A stretch of 37,483 nt of DNA from Verrucomicrobiaceae bacterium (GCA_027486655.1 JAIXOR010000031.1:1-37483), one strand, 5' to 3'; counted from the first letter of the stretch, positions 27,901-34,720 are shown. Notes: generated by a model not told the origin, from the sequence alone. Translations and numbers: made by a program.

Positions 27901-30360
27901 GACGTCGAGGACGTTGGCGGCGGTCCAGTGTTTGAGCGAGAGCGTCTTCGACTGGGCGGGGAGGGTGAGCTGGAGCTCGTCGACGTTGCCGCTGTTGCCG
28001 TCGCTGTTGCCGATGTAGAAGAGGAAGTCCTCGTCGGCGTAGCTGTCGCGCTTGAACCAGGTGGCGAAGGTCCAGTCGTGGTTGGAGAAATTCAGCGTGG
28101 CCGAGTGGATCTGACGGGAGAGCTTGGCGGAGCCGAAATTGCTGGAGACGACGCGCAGCGACTGGGTGTCGTGGCTGGCGAGGGGGGAGGGTTGGTCGGG
28201 CTCGCCGGTTAGAGAGGCGAAGCCGCCGACGCTGGCGGTGGCGTGGCGGTCGTTGGTGGACTGGTCCTTGACGATGCCGCCGGCGAGGGGATCGGCCTGT
28301 TCGTAATCGTAGTGGAAAATGAAGCGCTGGTCGGGGAACTCGCCGCCGGCGGTGAAGGTGAAATTGCTTTCCCCGGCGAGGTTGGCGGCGGGGGTGAAGC
28401 GCGCGGTTTTGCCATCGGGCAGGATGACGGCGCTGCCGTTGTTAGAACCGGTGATGCGGTAGTTGAGATTGGCGGCGGGCGTTTCCGTATCGCTGACGCG
28501 GGTGGAAAGGTCGATATCGACGGAGGCGGCGGCGGTGACGGGCGCGCTGGTGGTGGCGGTGGGGCGGTAGTCGCTGCGTTCGGTCCAGTTCTTGTAGTTC
28601 CAGAGCAGGTGGCGGTCCTTGCCGAAGACCCACATGTTTCCCATCTGGTCCTGGCGGGCCCAGGGGGATTCGTGGAGGGGCCAACTGGTGTAGTCCACCG
28701 GGTCGTTGTTGATCTTTCCGCCCTCGCCGTAGGTGATGTCGAGCACGGTGCCGTCGCGGGTGGTGTAGATCATCCGGGGGACGGCGTCGTTGACGTGGGA
28801 GAAGTCGGGCGGGTTCGCTTCGATGTCGGCCTTGAAGGCGGCGAGGCGGGCGGCGGCGGTGGACTGCGGGTATTCGTCGAGCGAGGCGCATTCGACTGCG
28901 TAGCCGCGCTTGTTGCAGAAGGTCTGGGCGGCGGGCGGCCAGGTGAAGTTGCCGATGTCGCTGCGGGTGATGGCGACGAGGACCTTGCTGTAGTGGAGGT
29001 AGAGGCGGCCGGTGGTGGCGGAGTCGTTGATGACCGCGGTGGTGTTGGTGGGAATGGAGTCGCGGGTGTATTGCCACTCGCTGGTAGCCGGGATGTTGAA
29101 GATCCCGGCGATGGTGCCTTCGTGCTGAACGATGTCCTCGTGCGGGCCGAGGCCGCAGCCCTGGCACCAGCCGTAGCCGGTGGGAGCTTTCATGGTGAGG
29201 CCGGCGGGGCCGGTCTCATCCCACATCACGGCCCAGCGTTCGGACGACCAGTCGTTGGAGGGGACACCGCCATTGTCGAGGTCCTTGATCTTGAGCGTGC
29301 CGTCGGCGTTGAGCGTGGTGTCGGCTTCGAGCTGGCTGTAGAGCGTCCAGTCCTTGGTGAGGTAGCTGGTGGCGAACTGGGTTTCGTGGACGCGGGCGAA
29401 GCCGCGGCGGGTGAAAGGCTTCGAGCGGTCGGTGGCCGCTTCTAACATTTCCGGAATGATGGGCGGCTGGGTGACCAGATGGGCTTGGCCGATCCGTGGC
29501 TGCGTGTAGAGCAGCGACTGGTCCATATCGAGCGGGTTGGCGCGGGGCGTGCCTTCGAACATCAGCCAGGAGCCGAACTCGGAGATATCGCTGGAATTTC
29601 CGTCCTGCGTCATTCCGCCGCGGCCGGCGGGGATGGCCCAGCGGCCTTTGAACGAGAAGGACGCGATGTCCATCCAGCCCCAGTTCCAAGTCATCCGGGC
29701 GCGGTTGACGAGCTCGGGGTCGTTCGAGAGGTCGGCGATCGAGCGGAGCGGGCCGAGGGTGTATTGCAGGTAGTGTTTCGCCCAGCGTTCCTCGAAGTTG
29801 TATTTCACCGTGCGGTCGCAGATGGCCATCATGTAGGCCTTGCCGGTGGGGTCGCCGTAGCGGTTGGCGGCGTTTGAGACTGAGGTCACGGCGGGGACGC
29901 CCCAGGTTTCGCAGGCGAGCTTGCAGGCGGCGGCCCACATGATGCGCTGGTTTGGGGTGGAGCCGTTGCCATAGGTTGGCATGGTGGTGTACTCCGTGTA
30001 ATACTGGTCCTTGATCCACTGCGGGAAGCGGTGCTGCCAGCGGAGGTAGGTGTCCATGCCGGGCCAGCCGGAGAAGCCGCCGTTGGCGCCGCCGGCGTCG
30101 CCCGAGCCGTCGGCGTCGGTGATGGTGGAGCTGAGATTCGACCAGACGCCGGACGATTCATTGCCGCGCTGGAGTTTGCCCTGAGTGGTCCAGAAACCGG
30201 TGCGGCCGGCGCGGTGGGGGCCGTCGCGCTGGCCGGTGTTGATCCTGCGGCCGCTGATGTCGTCGAAGTAGGCGTCGTGGCGCTGCTCGTAGGTGGACTG
30301 AGCGGTGAGCCAACCGGGAAAGATTGGGAGCAACGCGAGAAAGAGGGCCTTCGGGTTCAT
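18928..30360 (-). CDS. Giant 3810-aa multidomain secreted protein (unknown N-terminal domain, LamG, DUF2341, Fn3, beta-strand repeats, CBM96-like)
   Basis: A signal peptide (MNPKALFLALLPIFPGWLTA) leads a 580-aa N-terminal domain I do not recognise, with helix-pair-like and beta-rich halves (QYYTEYTTMPTYG; GPHEDIVQHEGTIAGIF; RLYLHYSKVLVAITR). Then, approximately: Ig/cadherin-like 600-675; LamG 680-915; Fn3 932-1020; DUF2341 1024-1130; LamG-like 1147-1340 and 1354-1560; Fn3-like 1580-1945 (four units); ABSR block 1954-2533 closed by DPDNDGVNNLTEF; ABSR block 2589-3227 closed by DPDGDGRTNLAEF; PKD/Ig-like 3279-3374; DNRLRE/CBM96-like 3372-3592; Ig-like 3590-3679; and a C-terminal domain with DPDGDGLTNLTEW, VEWSDTL and RRFLRLKV. 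Two LamGs, the CBM-like module and the enzyme-like N-terminus suggest polysaccharide binding and perhaps cleavage at the cell surface; this is inference. It lies 36 nt after a 232-aa secreted protein and 14 nt before the GH95-like gene. There is no internal frameshift or beta-barrel. Confidence 0.9.
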   Translation of the reverse strand: MNPKALFLALLPIFPGWLTAQSTYEQRHDAYFDDISGRRINTGQRDGPHRAGRTGFWTTQGKLQRGNESSGVWSNLSSTITDADGSGDAGGANGGFSGWPGMDTYLRWQHRFPQWIKDQYYTEYTTMPTYGNGSTPNQRIMWAAACKLACETWGVPAVTSVSNAANRYGDPTGKAYMMAICDRTVKYNFEERWAKHYLQYTLGPLRSIADLSNDPELVNRARMTWNWGWMDIASFSFKGRWAIPAGRGGMTQDGNSSDISEFGSWLMFEGTPRANPLDMDQSLLYTQPRIGQAHLVTQPPIIPEMLEAATDRSKPFTRRGFARVHETQFATSYLTKDWTLYSQLEADTTLNADGTLKIKDLDNGGVPSNDWSSERWAVMWDETGPAGLTMKAPTGYGWCQGCGLGPHEDIVQHEGTIAGIFNIPATSEWQYTRDSIPTNTTAVINDSATTGRLYLHYSKVLVAITRSDIGNFTWPPAAQTFCNKRGYAVECASLDEYPQSTAAARLAAFKADIEANPPDFSHVNDAVPRMIYTTRDGTVLDITYGEGGKINNDPVDYTSWPLHESPWARQDQMGNMWVFGKDRHLLWNYKNWTERSDYRPTATTSAPVTAAASVDIDLSTRVSDTETPAANLNYRITGSNNGSAVILPDGKTARFTPAANLAGESNFTFTAGGEFPDQRFIFHYDYEQADPLAGGIVKDQSTNDRHATASVGGFASLTGEPDQPSPLASHDTQSLRVVSSNFGSAKLSRQIHSATLNFSNHDWTFATWFKRDSYADEDFLFYIGNSDGNSGNVDELQLTLPAQSKTLSLKHWTAANVLDVNLTTAPVVETGKWHHVAVQYDRTSFNTGVMKLFLNGKLVATSAPVTFALDQSGPVFIGGPAANTVLNRNFNGWLDDTVLARGELSTDEIDTLATSTASHLGGVNLEQTVRVIASPLPPTSLAATASNNSIQLTWSAPSGAASYTVKRATSATGPFTTLASGITGTSFTDATAAFGTTYHYVVTASNSSSESTDSNPASAQLPATDPSIWNGGTMAAWSRGARIAFPGYTNSETLSNIPLLVRLDATNVPGFSHSQLAFANGADLRFTDASGTTELAYEIEKWDPAGTSLVWVRVPSLSANTSILAFWGNPAATASAAPNSLSGLALWLKADAINGLADGSTITTWNDSSTNARNATVLAGTPTFETSELNGQPVVRFPANGETSLQFPSLNTIRTVFWVVKETAPGTHFLLGDDNTYHFHRGSTAGNLWDAAYTSANVRNGTTKLNGTAVNGTTTPLGNGWKLVSLVTAGNCEASRISKDRSIAARSWDGDIAEVIIYDRALSANEELLVGGYLSQKYALPAAYSGAAPAYTVNGSAWTGGYTGVWHLNSTTVNDSTSVQQNTTSNATLTGSGKVASALVHNGTSQHAIIPHATELNLSNNYELSSWFKLAAADKPASGDYRTLFAKETDSNTRNWWLSINSDGRLWWKSSAGIDVTSPSDLADNQWHHFSAVHDGSTARLYLDGVEVATGSAPSSEALTTWAVRLGSQNATRWFKGTLDEFRIANAKRSAAWVRAVYDNIHNPAFIRIAPATPYAAAFAPMLANLPATAVTSTAATLNGTLVSTGGSTTTVTIYHGPSDGGTTPANWAGSLNLGTRPLGNFGGAISGLPTGSVRYFRAFASNATGGAWASVTSSFITPTAAPSGLAAIPTSGLVSFSWSATPGATSYHLKRSSTPGGPYTPVISGILGTTASDPTAAVGTSYYYAISASNPGGESANSAELAITTLTAPSTLTATAGSNSVALSWSAVAGATSYTLQRATSPGGPFTTISSGITGTSHNDATALNGNAYFYQLTALNGGYESEPSYIATATPSASIAAPTGMAGAPVSTGANLTWNAVAGATHYRVKRSTTSGGPYTTIANNLLAPSHGDTGLTNGSTYFYVLSAFNGSIESANSAQISIVPAVPPTTFTTASAGNWSTATWSPQQPISAFATTIVFNNTGSISSSNNLGLLLANKLNLTNGAVNLTGDALFLAGSAPAVTSTSDVAHTLGGILTLDAATTFNIPSNTTTVSGVINGNGGVTKTGAGTLVLSGANSNTGPTTVSAGVLNLRHSDALGSSNITVANGASLDLQNSITLTGHRATLTGQGSGTGGVLRNVSGNNTWAGEITAVAVSGITRISSDAGTLTLSGEINQDNGSSDQLVFQGNGNTVVTGAIDGSSDVTRSSSGSGIVSLLGENTYTGQTLVNGGILVINSLNSLIGEEGDEEVALSASSLGLPTSVANATINLGNTSTTATLRFIGATTKTDRVLNLAGTSGGAILEQNGSGKLTFLSALTATGAGTKTLTLTGTSEGLLAGAIVDNSTTNKTNLIKSGSGLWTLGGTNTYTGTTNVNAGTLLLQNATIAAGGNVTVATSATFGGSGTVTPNSTINGYLALTPGTLTFSGSLAFGASARVKWNLAENSATSGFGQVNAPAANVTTGAVVDLILNPAAGTGDFANPFWSAPRSWPVLTALSRSGTFTLGTISTDSAGHPASGYGSFAIEQTANGVNLTWTPLSPIEQWRFTHFGVTTATGNAADSADPDNDGVNNLTEFNNNTLPTDATSLPAFVWHQPLSGNWSTAANWNLGLAPTSNPATKLEFLSGLTTLSAGTITPTNDNAGTFSLNSLRLAGSGSGSINVNPGGGALRFHANGELPPQLLLNAFSTNFSYNLANAVDLTADLTIDGANTGNFTLSGPITGSGGITRIGSNSRLILGGSNSYTGPTVLSSGVTAITTANNLGAPNAPLTLDGGTLQILGSSLNTLSALNRPVTFTPDKNVTLDISTSTHSVTADLLLDQGSGGLTKNGSGTLILNQPNSYTGPTTLNAGTLAISATTQLGDPAAPLVFNGGNLRVTGTALANLSDLARPIIFTATRNVGIDIADAAHVFAVDLPLDQTTGSFTKLGAGTLDLAAANTFTGNITASAGVLRIFQASALGGATKDIFCTSGTARIELDGTSGDITLPATTRFQTSGTQTNGTLRNVAGNNTIAGQLLLTTGAGSTQILSDGGTLNLTGAITTSPSAGARTLFLGGSANGITSGGIADNSSNAANVVSVTKNGTGTWEIRGTNTHSGLTTLSSGTLALTGTLAGPLTATSGTFAPLGSPAVGGNLALQSAAKIRARINGGTPGTQYDQLTAAANVTLAGTLEVVSAPGLTPGSSFTLISKTSPGAVSGTFSGLPQNATFAQAPNYVWQISYTGGDGNDVVLTLAAMTPIEAFRFQYFGTIANSGNAADSADPDGDGRTNLAEFNAGTNPLEVTAPDVVITSPAAEPVTVAALADTLHLSATIQQSSATAPLSWAWTKLSGPGTATFSPSNSATSTVTFDIAGTYVIQASATLGTTTASATRTVHVASPVEFTFRQGASGYAQETTFIRADNPTWNSGARNQIIVGRIGTSSTAARGLLSFDLSSIPAGTILSSASLELTTSNEAGSGSVSQIELRTLTANFTEGGGISTSSGNADTTTGANWNRRSDSTANLLWSNTGGSLGTTVLSTLDGYNSATGISAAKTFASTSAFVAAAQSAITAGRLNLSIVSPLTEAIAAANFTRLHSDDATTEATRPRLRLLATVNPAPVIATGPAPAAIVGQAAFLTGSASGATASTWSLVSGPGTVTFADSNNPTTTVTFSQPGEYTLRLLASNASGTVSRTLAVTAAASNNPAVFADWQQLTWPGQSNPAIIGPDADPDGDGLTNLTEWALHLDATSPDVHRPIFSKNGSVLEYTYIRRKTAPGEATFIVEWSDTLGNDWSPTGVLSDPPVSIDGTSESVRSTVPAGASMRRFLRLKVLKPLP

Positions 30361-30396
30361 GGGTTTTCGAATCAGGCGGACCTGGTTGAAGCCGGG

Positions 30397-31095
30397 TTAT
30401 GGGGGTGGTGAAGCAGCCGAAGATGGCACATCGAAGAACCTGCAGATGCGGATCGGCTTGTAAGTTTGTGATCCGGTGAAGAAGAAGACGAAGCTTCTGC
30501 GGCCAGGGCGATGGCCCCAGACGCTGGTATATGCGGGTTTCGCTTTGCCGTCCTTGATGATGGCCAACTCCATATCGATTTCGAGCACGTCCTCCTTCCA
30601 CGCCGGGTCGCTGAGCAGTGTGTCGGCACCTGGTTGGATCGCAAACTTCTTTTCCCCGAAGATGGCCGAAATGGTGGATTGTGAGAAATTGAAGAATCGA
30701 TAGTCACCCACACCGCTGCGCCCCTTTGAGATGTCATAAGCAACCAGCCTCAGTGGCTTATCCTGCGATTTCACGCAAAGAAGGAGAATTCGATCAGCCC
30801 CTTGTGGAAGTGACACCGAGGCTGTGGGGGCGGGCAGGGGAGGCTTGGCGAGAAACTCTTCTTTGTTGGATCGCAAGTCGAATCGAACGGGTCCCTTGTA
30901 GGGGAGTGGCTCGCTAAGTCCTGTTAGGTTTGCCTGGAATGGCTGGGGCGCTCCACTGGATGAGAAGAACAGATCCGCCACGGGCTGGTCCAGCGCTAGG
31001 GCGAGAATCTCCGTCTCGATGGTAGGTTCCTGCGAGTGTGCGGTGCTGAAAGTGAGCCAAGTGATGGCGAGGGTTGCGAGGGTGCGCGAGATCAT
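30397..31095 (-). CDS. Secreted 232-aa protein of unknown function, between Verru_Chthon A and the giant protein
   Basis: I do not recognise a characterised family. The ATG at 31095 opens a signal peptide (MISRTLATLAITWLTFSTAHS). The mature part looks all-beta: ILALALDQPVADLFF, ADRILLLCVKSQDKPLRLVAYD, SGVGDYRFFNFSQSTISAIF, EIDMELAIIKDGKAKPAYTSVW and a C-terminal RRSFVFFFTGSQTYKPIRICRFF. It starts 13 nt after the Verru_Chthon A stop and ends 36 nt before the giant gene, so co-transcription is likely. By position it could be a periplasmic or outer-membrane accessory for the pilin-like protein or the giant protein; this is a guess from context only. No Shine-Dalgarno sequence. Confidence 0.8.
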   Translation of the reverse strand: MISRTLATLAITWLTFSTAHSQEPTIETEILALALDQPVADLFFSSSGAPQPFQANLTGLSEPLPYKGPVRFDLRSNKEEFLAKPPLPAPTASVSLPQGADRILLLCVKSQDKPLRLVAYDISKGRSGVGDYRFFNFSQSTISAIFGEKKFAIQPGADTLLSDPAWKEDVLEIDMELAIIKDGKAKPAYTSVWGHRPGRRSFVFFFTGSQTYKPIRICRFFDVPSSAASPPP

Positions 31096-31108
31096 GGGTA
31101 GGATTGGT

Positions 31109-34100
31109 TCAGACCTCTGAAGGTGCCAGCCAGCGAAAAGAAACGATTTTGAAGGAGCGGCCGAATCTCCGGTTGGTGTCGGATGTCATTTCATCGACGG
31201 ATGCGTGTGGGGCATCGATCGGGTCGACGGGATCCGGGATGCGTTGGATGAAAGCTTCGCAAACTGCGCGGGCGACGACCTTGCCATTGGCGTCCACGGA
31301 TTCACCGCAGGTGCGGATTCGGAAGAAATCCGAACGTGCCTGGAGGATCGGGCCGAGCGATTGAAGGACATCGCCTTGCAGGAGGTAGGAGGCGTTTCCG
31401 GCGGCTTGGTTTTCACCATTCATGGCATCTGTGGAGAAGTGGCCTCCCGGTGGGGGCGAGGAGGGATAACCGACCGAGTCGGGGATGGCGGAGTTTAAAG
31501 TCCTGTCGATGGCAGCCTGAAGCGCGCCTTTCCGCTGGTGATCCTTGTTGTTGGAATACGGATGGCGGTTAACGAATTCCGCGAGAGAGCGGAAGGGACC
31601 ACGGGCCTTGACCTCCTCGACGATTTGGCTGGCAAGCGCGTCCAGTTCCGTCGGGGAGAGTTTCTTCCATGATTGCCAGAAGGCCGGTTCATCCCCGCCT
31701 GTTCCGGTTTCGAACGGCTTCGAATGGATGACGTGTCCGAATCGGTTGAAACGCACACCCTCGGGATCCAGCCATGAGGCTTTGTGGTTGGACAAGTTGG
31801 ATTTCGTTGGATCGATGGATGGCAGTTTGGACGCTCCCATTGAGGAAAGAACGGCCTTCCAGGCGGTTTTGGATGTGGAGTTGATGTTGAAGGCTCCTTT
31901 GACTGCAATCCGTGTGGCGAGCACTTCGGGCGCGCGGTCACCGGCTTCCGAGATGATGCGGTCGATGGATGTGTCTCCCGAGCGCGGCAGAAATTGCATT
32001 CGAGGATTGGGCAGTTGGGTCTGCCCGGACGCGAGTTTGGCGAGGTTGAATACACTGTCATAGCGGGTTCCGGTGCCTGCATGGTCAATGGCCAACGACG
32101 AAAAGAAGAACGAATCCCAAAGCCGTTGGTTGGTCTCATAGGAGATATCCGCGATACGCAGGCCGGGGGTGCCGGCGAAGTCGGTGACCTTGATTCCATT
32201 CAGCGGGATGCGTGGGTTTGCATAGGAGTTTCCAACGACGAATCCCGGTTCGAAGTTGTAACGTGACAACTGGGCGTGCTGGAATTGTCCGATGGAAACC
32301 AAGGGTGAGCGTGGCACGTCGTAGATCACTGCATGGTTTTGTCCGGCGCTGGTGTTCGCCGCTCCGCCGAAGCCCTGATAGCGTCCGCCTGCCCGGTTGA
32401 CCTCGGGTTCGAAAATCTCGCTGCCACCTTCTCCCAACAGGCCGCGGTTTCCTCCCATGCCGTCGCCGACTTGCCTGGGTTTTCCGGGAGGGTTGTAGAC
32501 GCCCATCATTTGAGAGGTGAGGTGCCAACCCGAGCGTTCTCCGGATGATGAGACCTTGGATCCATCCCAGGCCGGGTTGGAGACGAGGGCGCGCGGGTTG
32601 CTGTCGATCCATCCTCTGAGACGCTGGCTGGTTTCCTCCACCTGGAGGGTGGTTCTGGCGAGGAAGGACCAGGTGCCGATGTGGGCGAGCACCTTGTCAC
32701 CTTCGAGGTCATCGATCAGGTAGGTGGTCTTGGTGGTGGAGGATCCGTTCCAACCCGAGACAATCGGCTCGGGGACCAGCAGGCCGGACTTGCTGTCTCC
32801 GTTCCAAACGTCGGTCATGCGGCTGATGATGTTCTCAAACTGGGTGCCGCTGTTGTCGGACTTGAGGGTGCACCAGGTAGAGGCAACCTTCGAAGTATCG
32901 AGTGATGGATATCGAGAGAGCGTGGCGTTGGATTGGGTGTCCTGAAGCACGATGCCTCCAAACCAGGCCCTGGCTCCGGATCGGACAGTGCGGGTGTCGC
33001 CTGCAGCGTCCTTGAGATCGATGACGAATCCCCCCTTTTCGCTCCATCCGGACTTCAGTTCGTAGGGTTGGCTGGTGTTGGGGACTCCCTTCACTTTGTC
33101 GATCACCGAGAAAAGGCGGAACTCTCCGGGCTGGAGGTAGTCCTGGGATCCGGCGGGGGAGCGGACTGCAAACCAGGCACCACTGGTTGGATTCTCAGGA
33201 GTGGGAACATCGCCCACCTTTTTTCCTCCCCAGGTGTCGCGCAACCAGATGTCGGTGAAGCGAAGACGTTCGTTCGGGTGGTCGTAGTTGAAGGTCATGT
33301 AGGGATAGAGCGCCCAATCGAATCGGTAGGAGTTGACCTTGAGCGCGACGTTGTAGGGATTCCAAAGACCGAACACCGGCTGCATCGTGATCTGTGCGAT
33401 ATAGCGGGTTGGGTCGGATTCCTTGAGTTTCGGGGCCTTTTCGGAGCTGAGTCGAAAGCTCACCTGCAGCATAGAAATAACCGGGTTCACTGGACTGTTG
33501 GTGTGCTGCAGGTCCCTGCGCCATGCACCCTGATCGTGGCGGGTGTAAGGAAGCCAGTTTTTGAATCGCATGTCGGACTCGATCAACGGATTGGCACCGA
33601 CGACCGGAGAGAGCTGACCACTGACATTTCTCCAAAGATTGGCGTAGTTCCAGAGGTTGCCCCAGTTCGGTCCCGACTGGACGCTGAAGGCGTCGCTTGC
33701 CGAGGCGCTTAGGAAGAATTTTTTGGGATCGGTTAGGCTGTTGAAGGTGAGAATGGAAGCGTCGTTGAACACGGTGCTCCCCGGGGGATTCACACCGAGA
33801 TAGCGGTTGGCATACTTTTTGGAGGACTGTGAGGAATCAAAGATGTGGGAAAGGTCCACCTTCATTCCTCCACTCACGACATTCACAGGGAGGCCGGATC
33901 CGCCCGTGGTGAGGTCGTTGAAATACTCCGAAGGTATCTCCGGTTTGGAGAGCGTGAGAGCGGTGGTCGAGAGGGAAACGAGCTTTGATTTGTCGATTGC
34001 GGACCTTGGGCCGAGAGGAAGCCAGGAGTCCCCCAATCGATCGAGTCCGGGTTCCTGAGGAGACTGTGAAAGCGCGAGGAGTCCACGATCCGTGGTGGGA

Positions 34101-34720
34101 GGACTTTTTGGCTGGGTGACGTCGACTCTTGCTTTCGCGCCTTCATCCGAGACATGCCAGGCGAAGCGGCCTCTCTGTTTTCCCCTTTCGATGGCGACCA
34201 GCGGGGCAAGCAATTCGCGCTGGAGTGGAGCTCCATTTGTCGTTTCGGTGTATTTGGCGAGTCGGAGTGCGTCGCCCTTTCCCCATTCGACCGATCTGAC
34301 GAGTGGTTTTGAAGGGTCGGGATCCTTGCCTGAAACCAGCCAGGTGACGGCTCCGGCCTTCGGGTCGCTGGTGGGATCGGTTCCCGTGACATTCATTGCA
34401 CCGGTCCATGCGCTGTGGAGCGGGCTGACAGTGGCGCTGCCGACCGGGAGGGCGGCCGGGAAGGTGATCCGTTGATCCGGGCCGGCTTGTTTCTGGAGTT
34501 CCCCGATGGCGATCATGAGTGCCATTCTCGCATTGCTTTTCGCGGCATTCATCGCGTCCTGCGAGTTGGATGCGCGCAGTGAGATGGAACCAAGTCCTAG
34601 AAGCCCGACCGCAATGATGACGAGGAGGATCATCAATGAGAGAGTCACAATCAAGGCGAAGCCATTCTCTGAATTCCTCCGGAGTCGGGATGAAGGATGG
34701 AGACGCGGATTTGGTTTCAT
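31109..34720 (-). CDS. Verru_Chthon cassette protein A (PilX/GspK-like pilin-type protein)
   Basis: The protein is 1203 aa. The ATG at 34720 was chosen because it places a type IV prepilin-like leader at the N-terminus: basic RLRRNSEN, then G20|F21 followed by ALIVTLSLMILLVIIAVGLLGLG. The usual Glu at +5 is replaced by Val, as in PilX/GspK-type minor pilins. The conserved NAAKSNARMALMIAIGELQ segment follows. The very long ectodomain includes WHVSDEGAKARVDV (about 190) and, near the C-terminus, AFNINSTSKTAWKAVLSSM, which recalls the helix-hairpin-type segment of GspK. These features match the Verru_Chthon cassette protein A family (TIGR02600), known to me only from Verrucomicrobiota, where it usually accompanies cassette proteins B, C and D. 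None of B-D is in this window. Function is unproven; a pseudopilin-like tip or secretion component in the inner membrane and periplasm is the family-level inference. It is first in a tight four-gene unit. Confidence 0.87.
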   Translation of the reverse strand: MKPNPRLHPSSRLRRNSENGFALIVTLSLMILLVIIAVGLLGLGSISLRASNSQDAMNAAKSNARMALMIAIGELQKQAGPDQRITFPAALPVGSATVSPLHSAWTGAMNVTGTDPTSDPKAGAVTWLVSGKDPDPSKPLVRSVEWGKGDALRLAKYTETTNGAPLQRELLAPLVAIERGKQRGRFAWHVSDEGAKARVDVTQPKSPPTTDRGLLALSQSPQEPGLDRLGDSWLPLGPRSAIDKSKLVSLSTTALTLSKPEIPSEYFNDLTTGGSGLPVNVVSGGMKVDLSHIFDSSQSSKKYANRYLGVNPPGSTVFNDASILTFNSLTDPKKFFLSASASDAFSVQSGPNWGNLWNYANLWRNVSGQLSPVVGANPLIESDMRFKNWLPYTRHDQGAWRRDLQHTNSPVNPVISMLQVSFRLSSEKAPKLKESDPTRYIAQITMQPVFGLWNPYNVALKVNSYRFDWALYPYMTFNYDHPNERLRFTDIWLRDTWGGKKVGDVPTPENPTSGAWFAVRSPAGSQDYLQPGEFRLFSVIDKVKGVPNTSQPYELKSGWSEKGGFVIDLKDAAGDTRTVRSGARAWFGGIVLQDTQSNATLSRYPSLDTSKVASTWCTLKSDNSGTQFENIISRMTDVWNGDSKSGLLVPEPIVSGWNGSSTTKTTYLIDDLEGDKVLAHIGTWSFLARTTLQVEETSQRLRGWIDSNPRALVSNPAWDGSKVSSSGERSGWHLTSQMMGVYNPPGKPRQVGDGMGGNRGLLGEGGSEIFEPEVNRAGGRYQGFGGAANTSAGQNHAVIYDVPRSPLVSIGQFQHAQLSRYNFEPGFVVGNSYANPRIPLNGIKVTDFAGTPGLRIADISYETNQRLWDSFFFSSLAIDHAGTGTRYDSVFNLAKLASGQTQLPNPRMQFLPRSGDTSIDRIISEAGDRAPEVLATRIAVKGAFNINSTSKTAWKAVLSSMGASKLPSIDPTKSNLSNHKASWLDPEGVRFNRFGHVIHSKPFETGTGGDEPAFWQSWKKLSPTELDALASQIVEEVKARGPFRSLAEFVNRHPYSNNKDHQRKGALQAAIDRTLNSAIPDSVGYPSSPPPGGHFSTDAMNGENQAAGNASYLLQGDVLQSLGPILQARSDFFRIRTCGESVDANGKVVARAVCEAFIQRIPDPVDPIDAPHASVDEMTSDTNRRFGRSFKIVSFRWLAPSEV

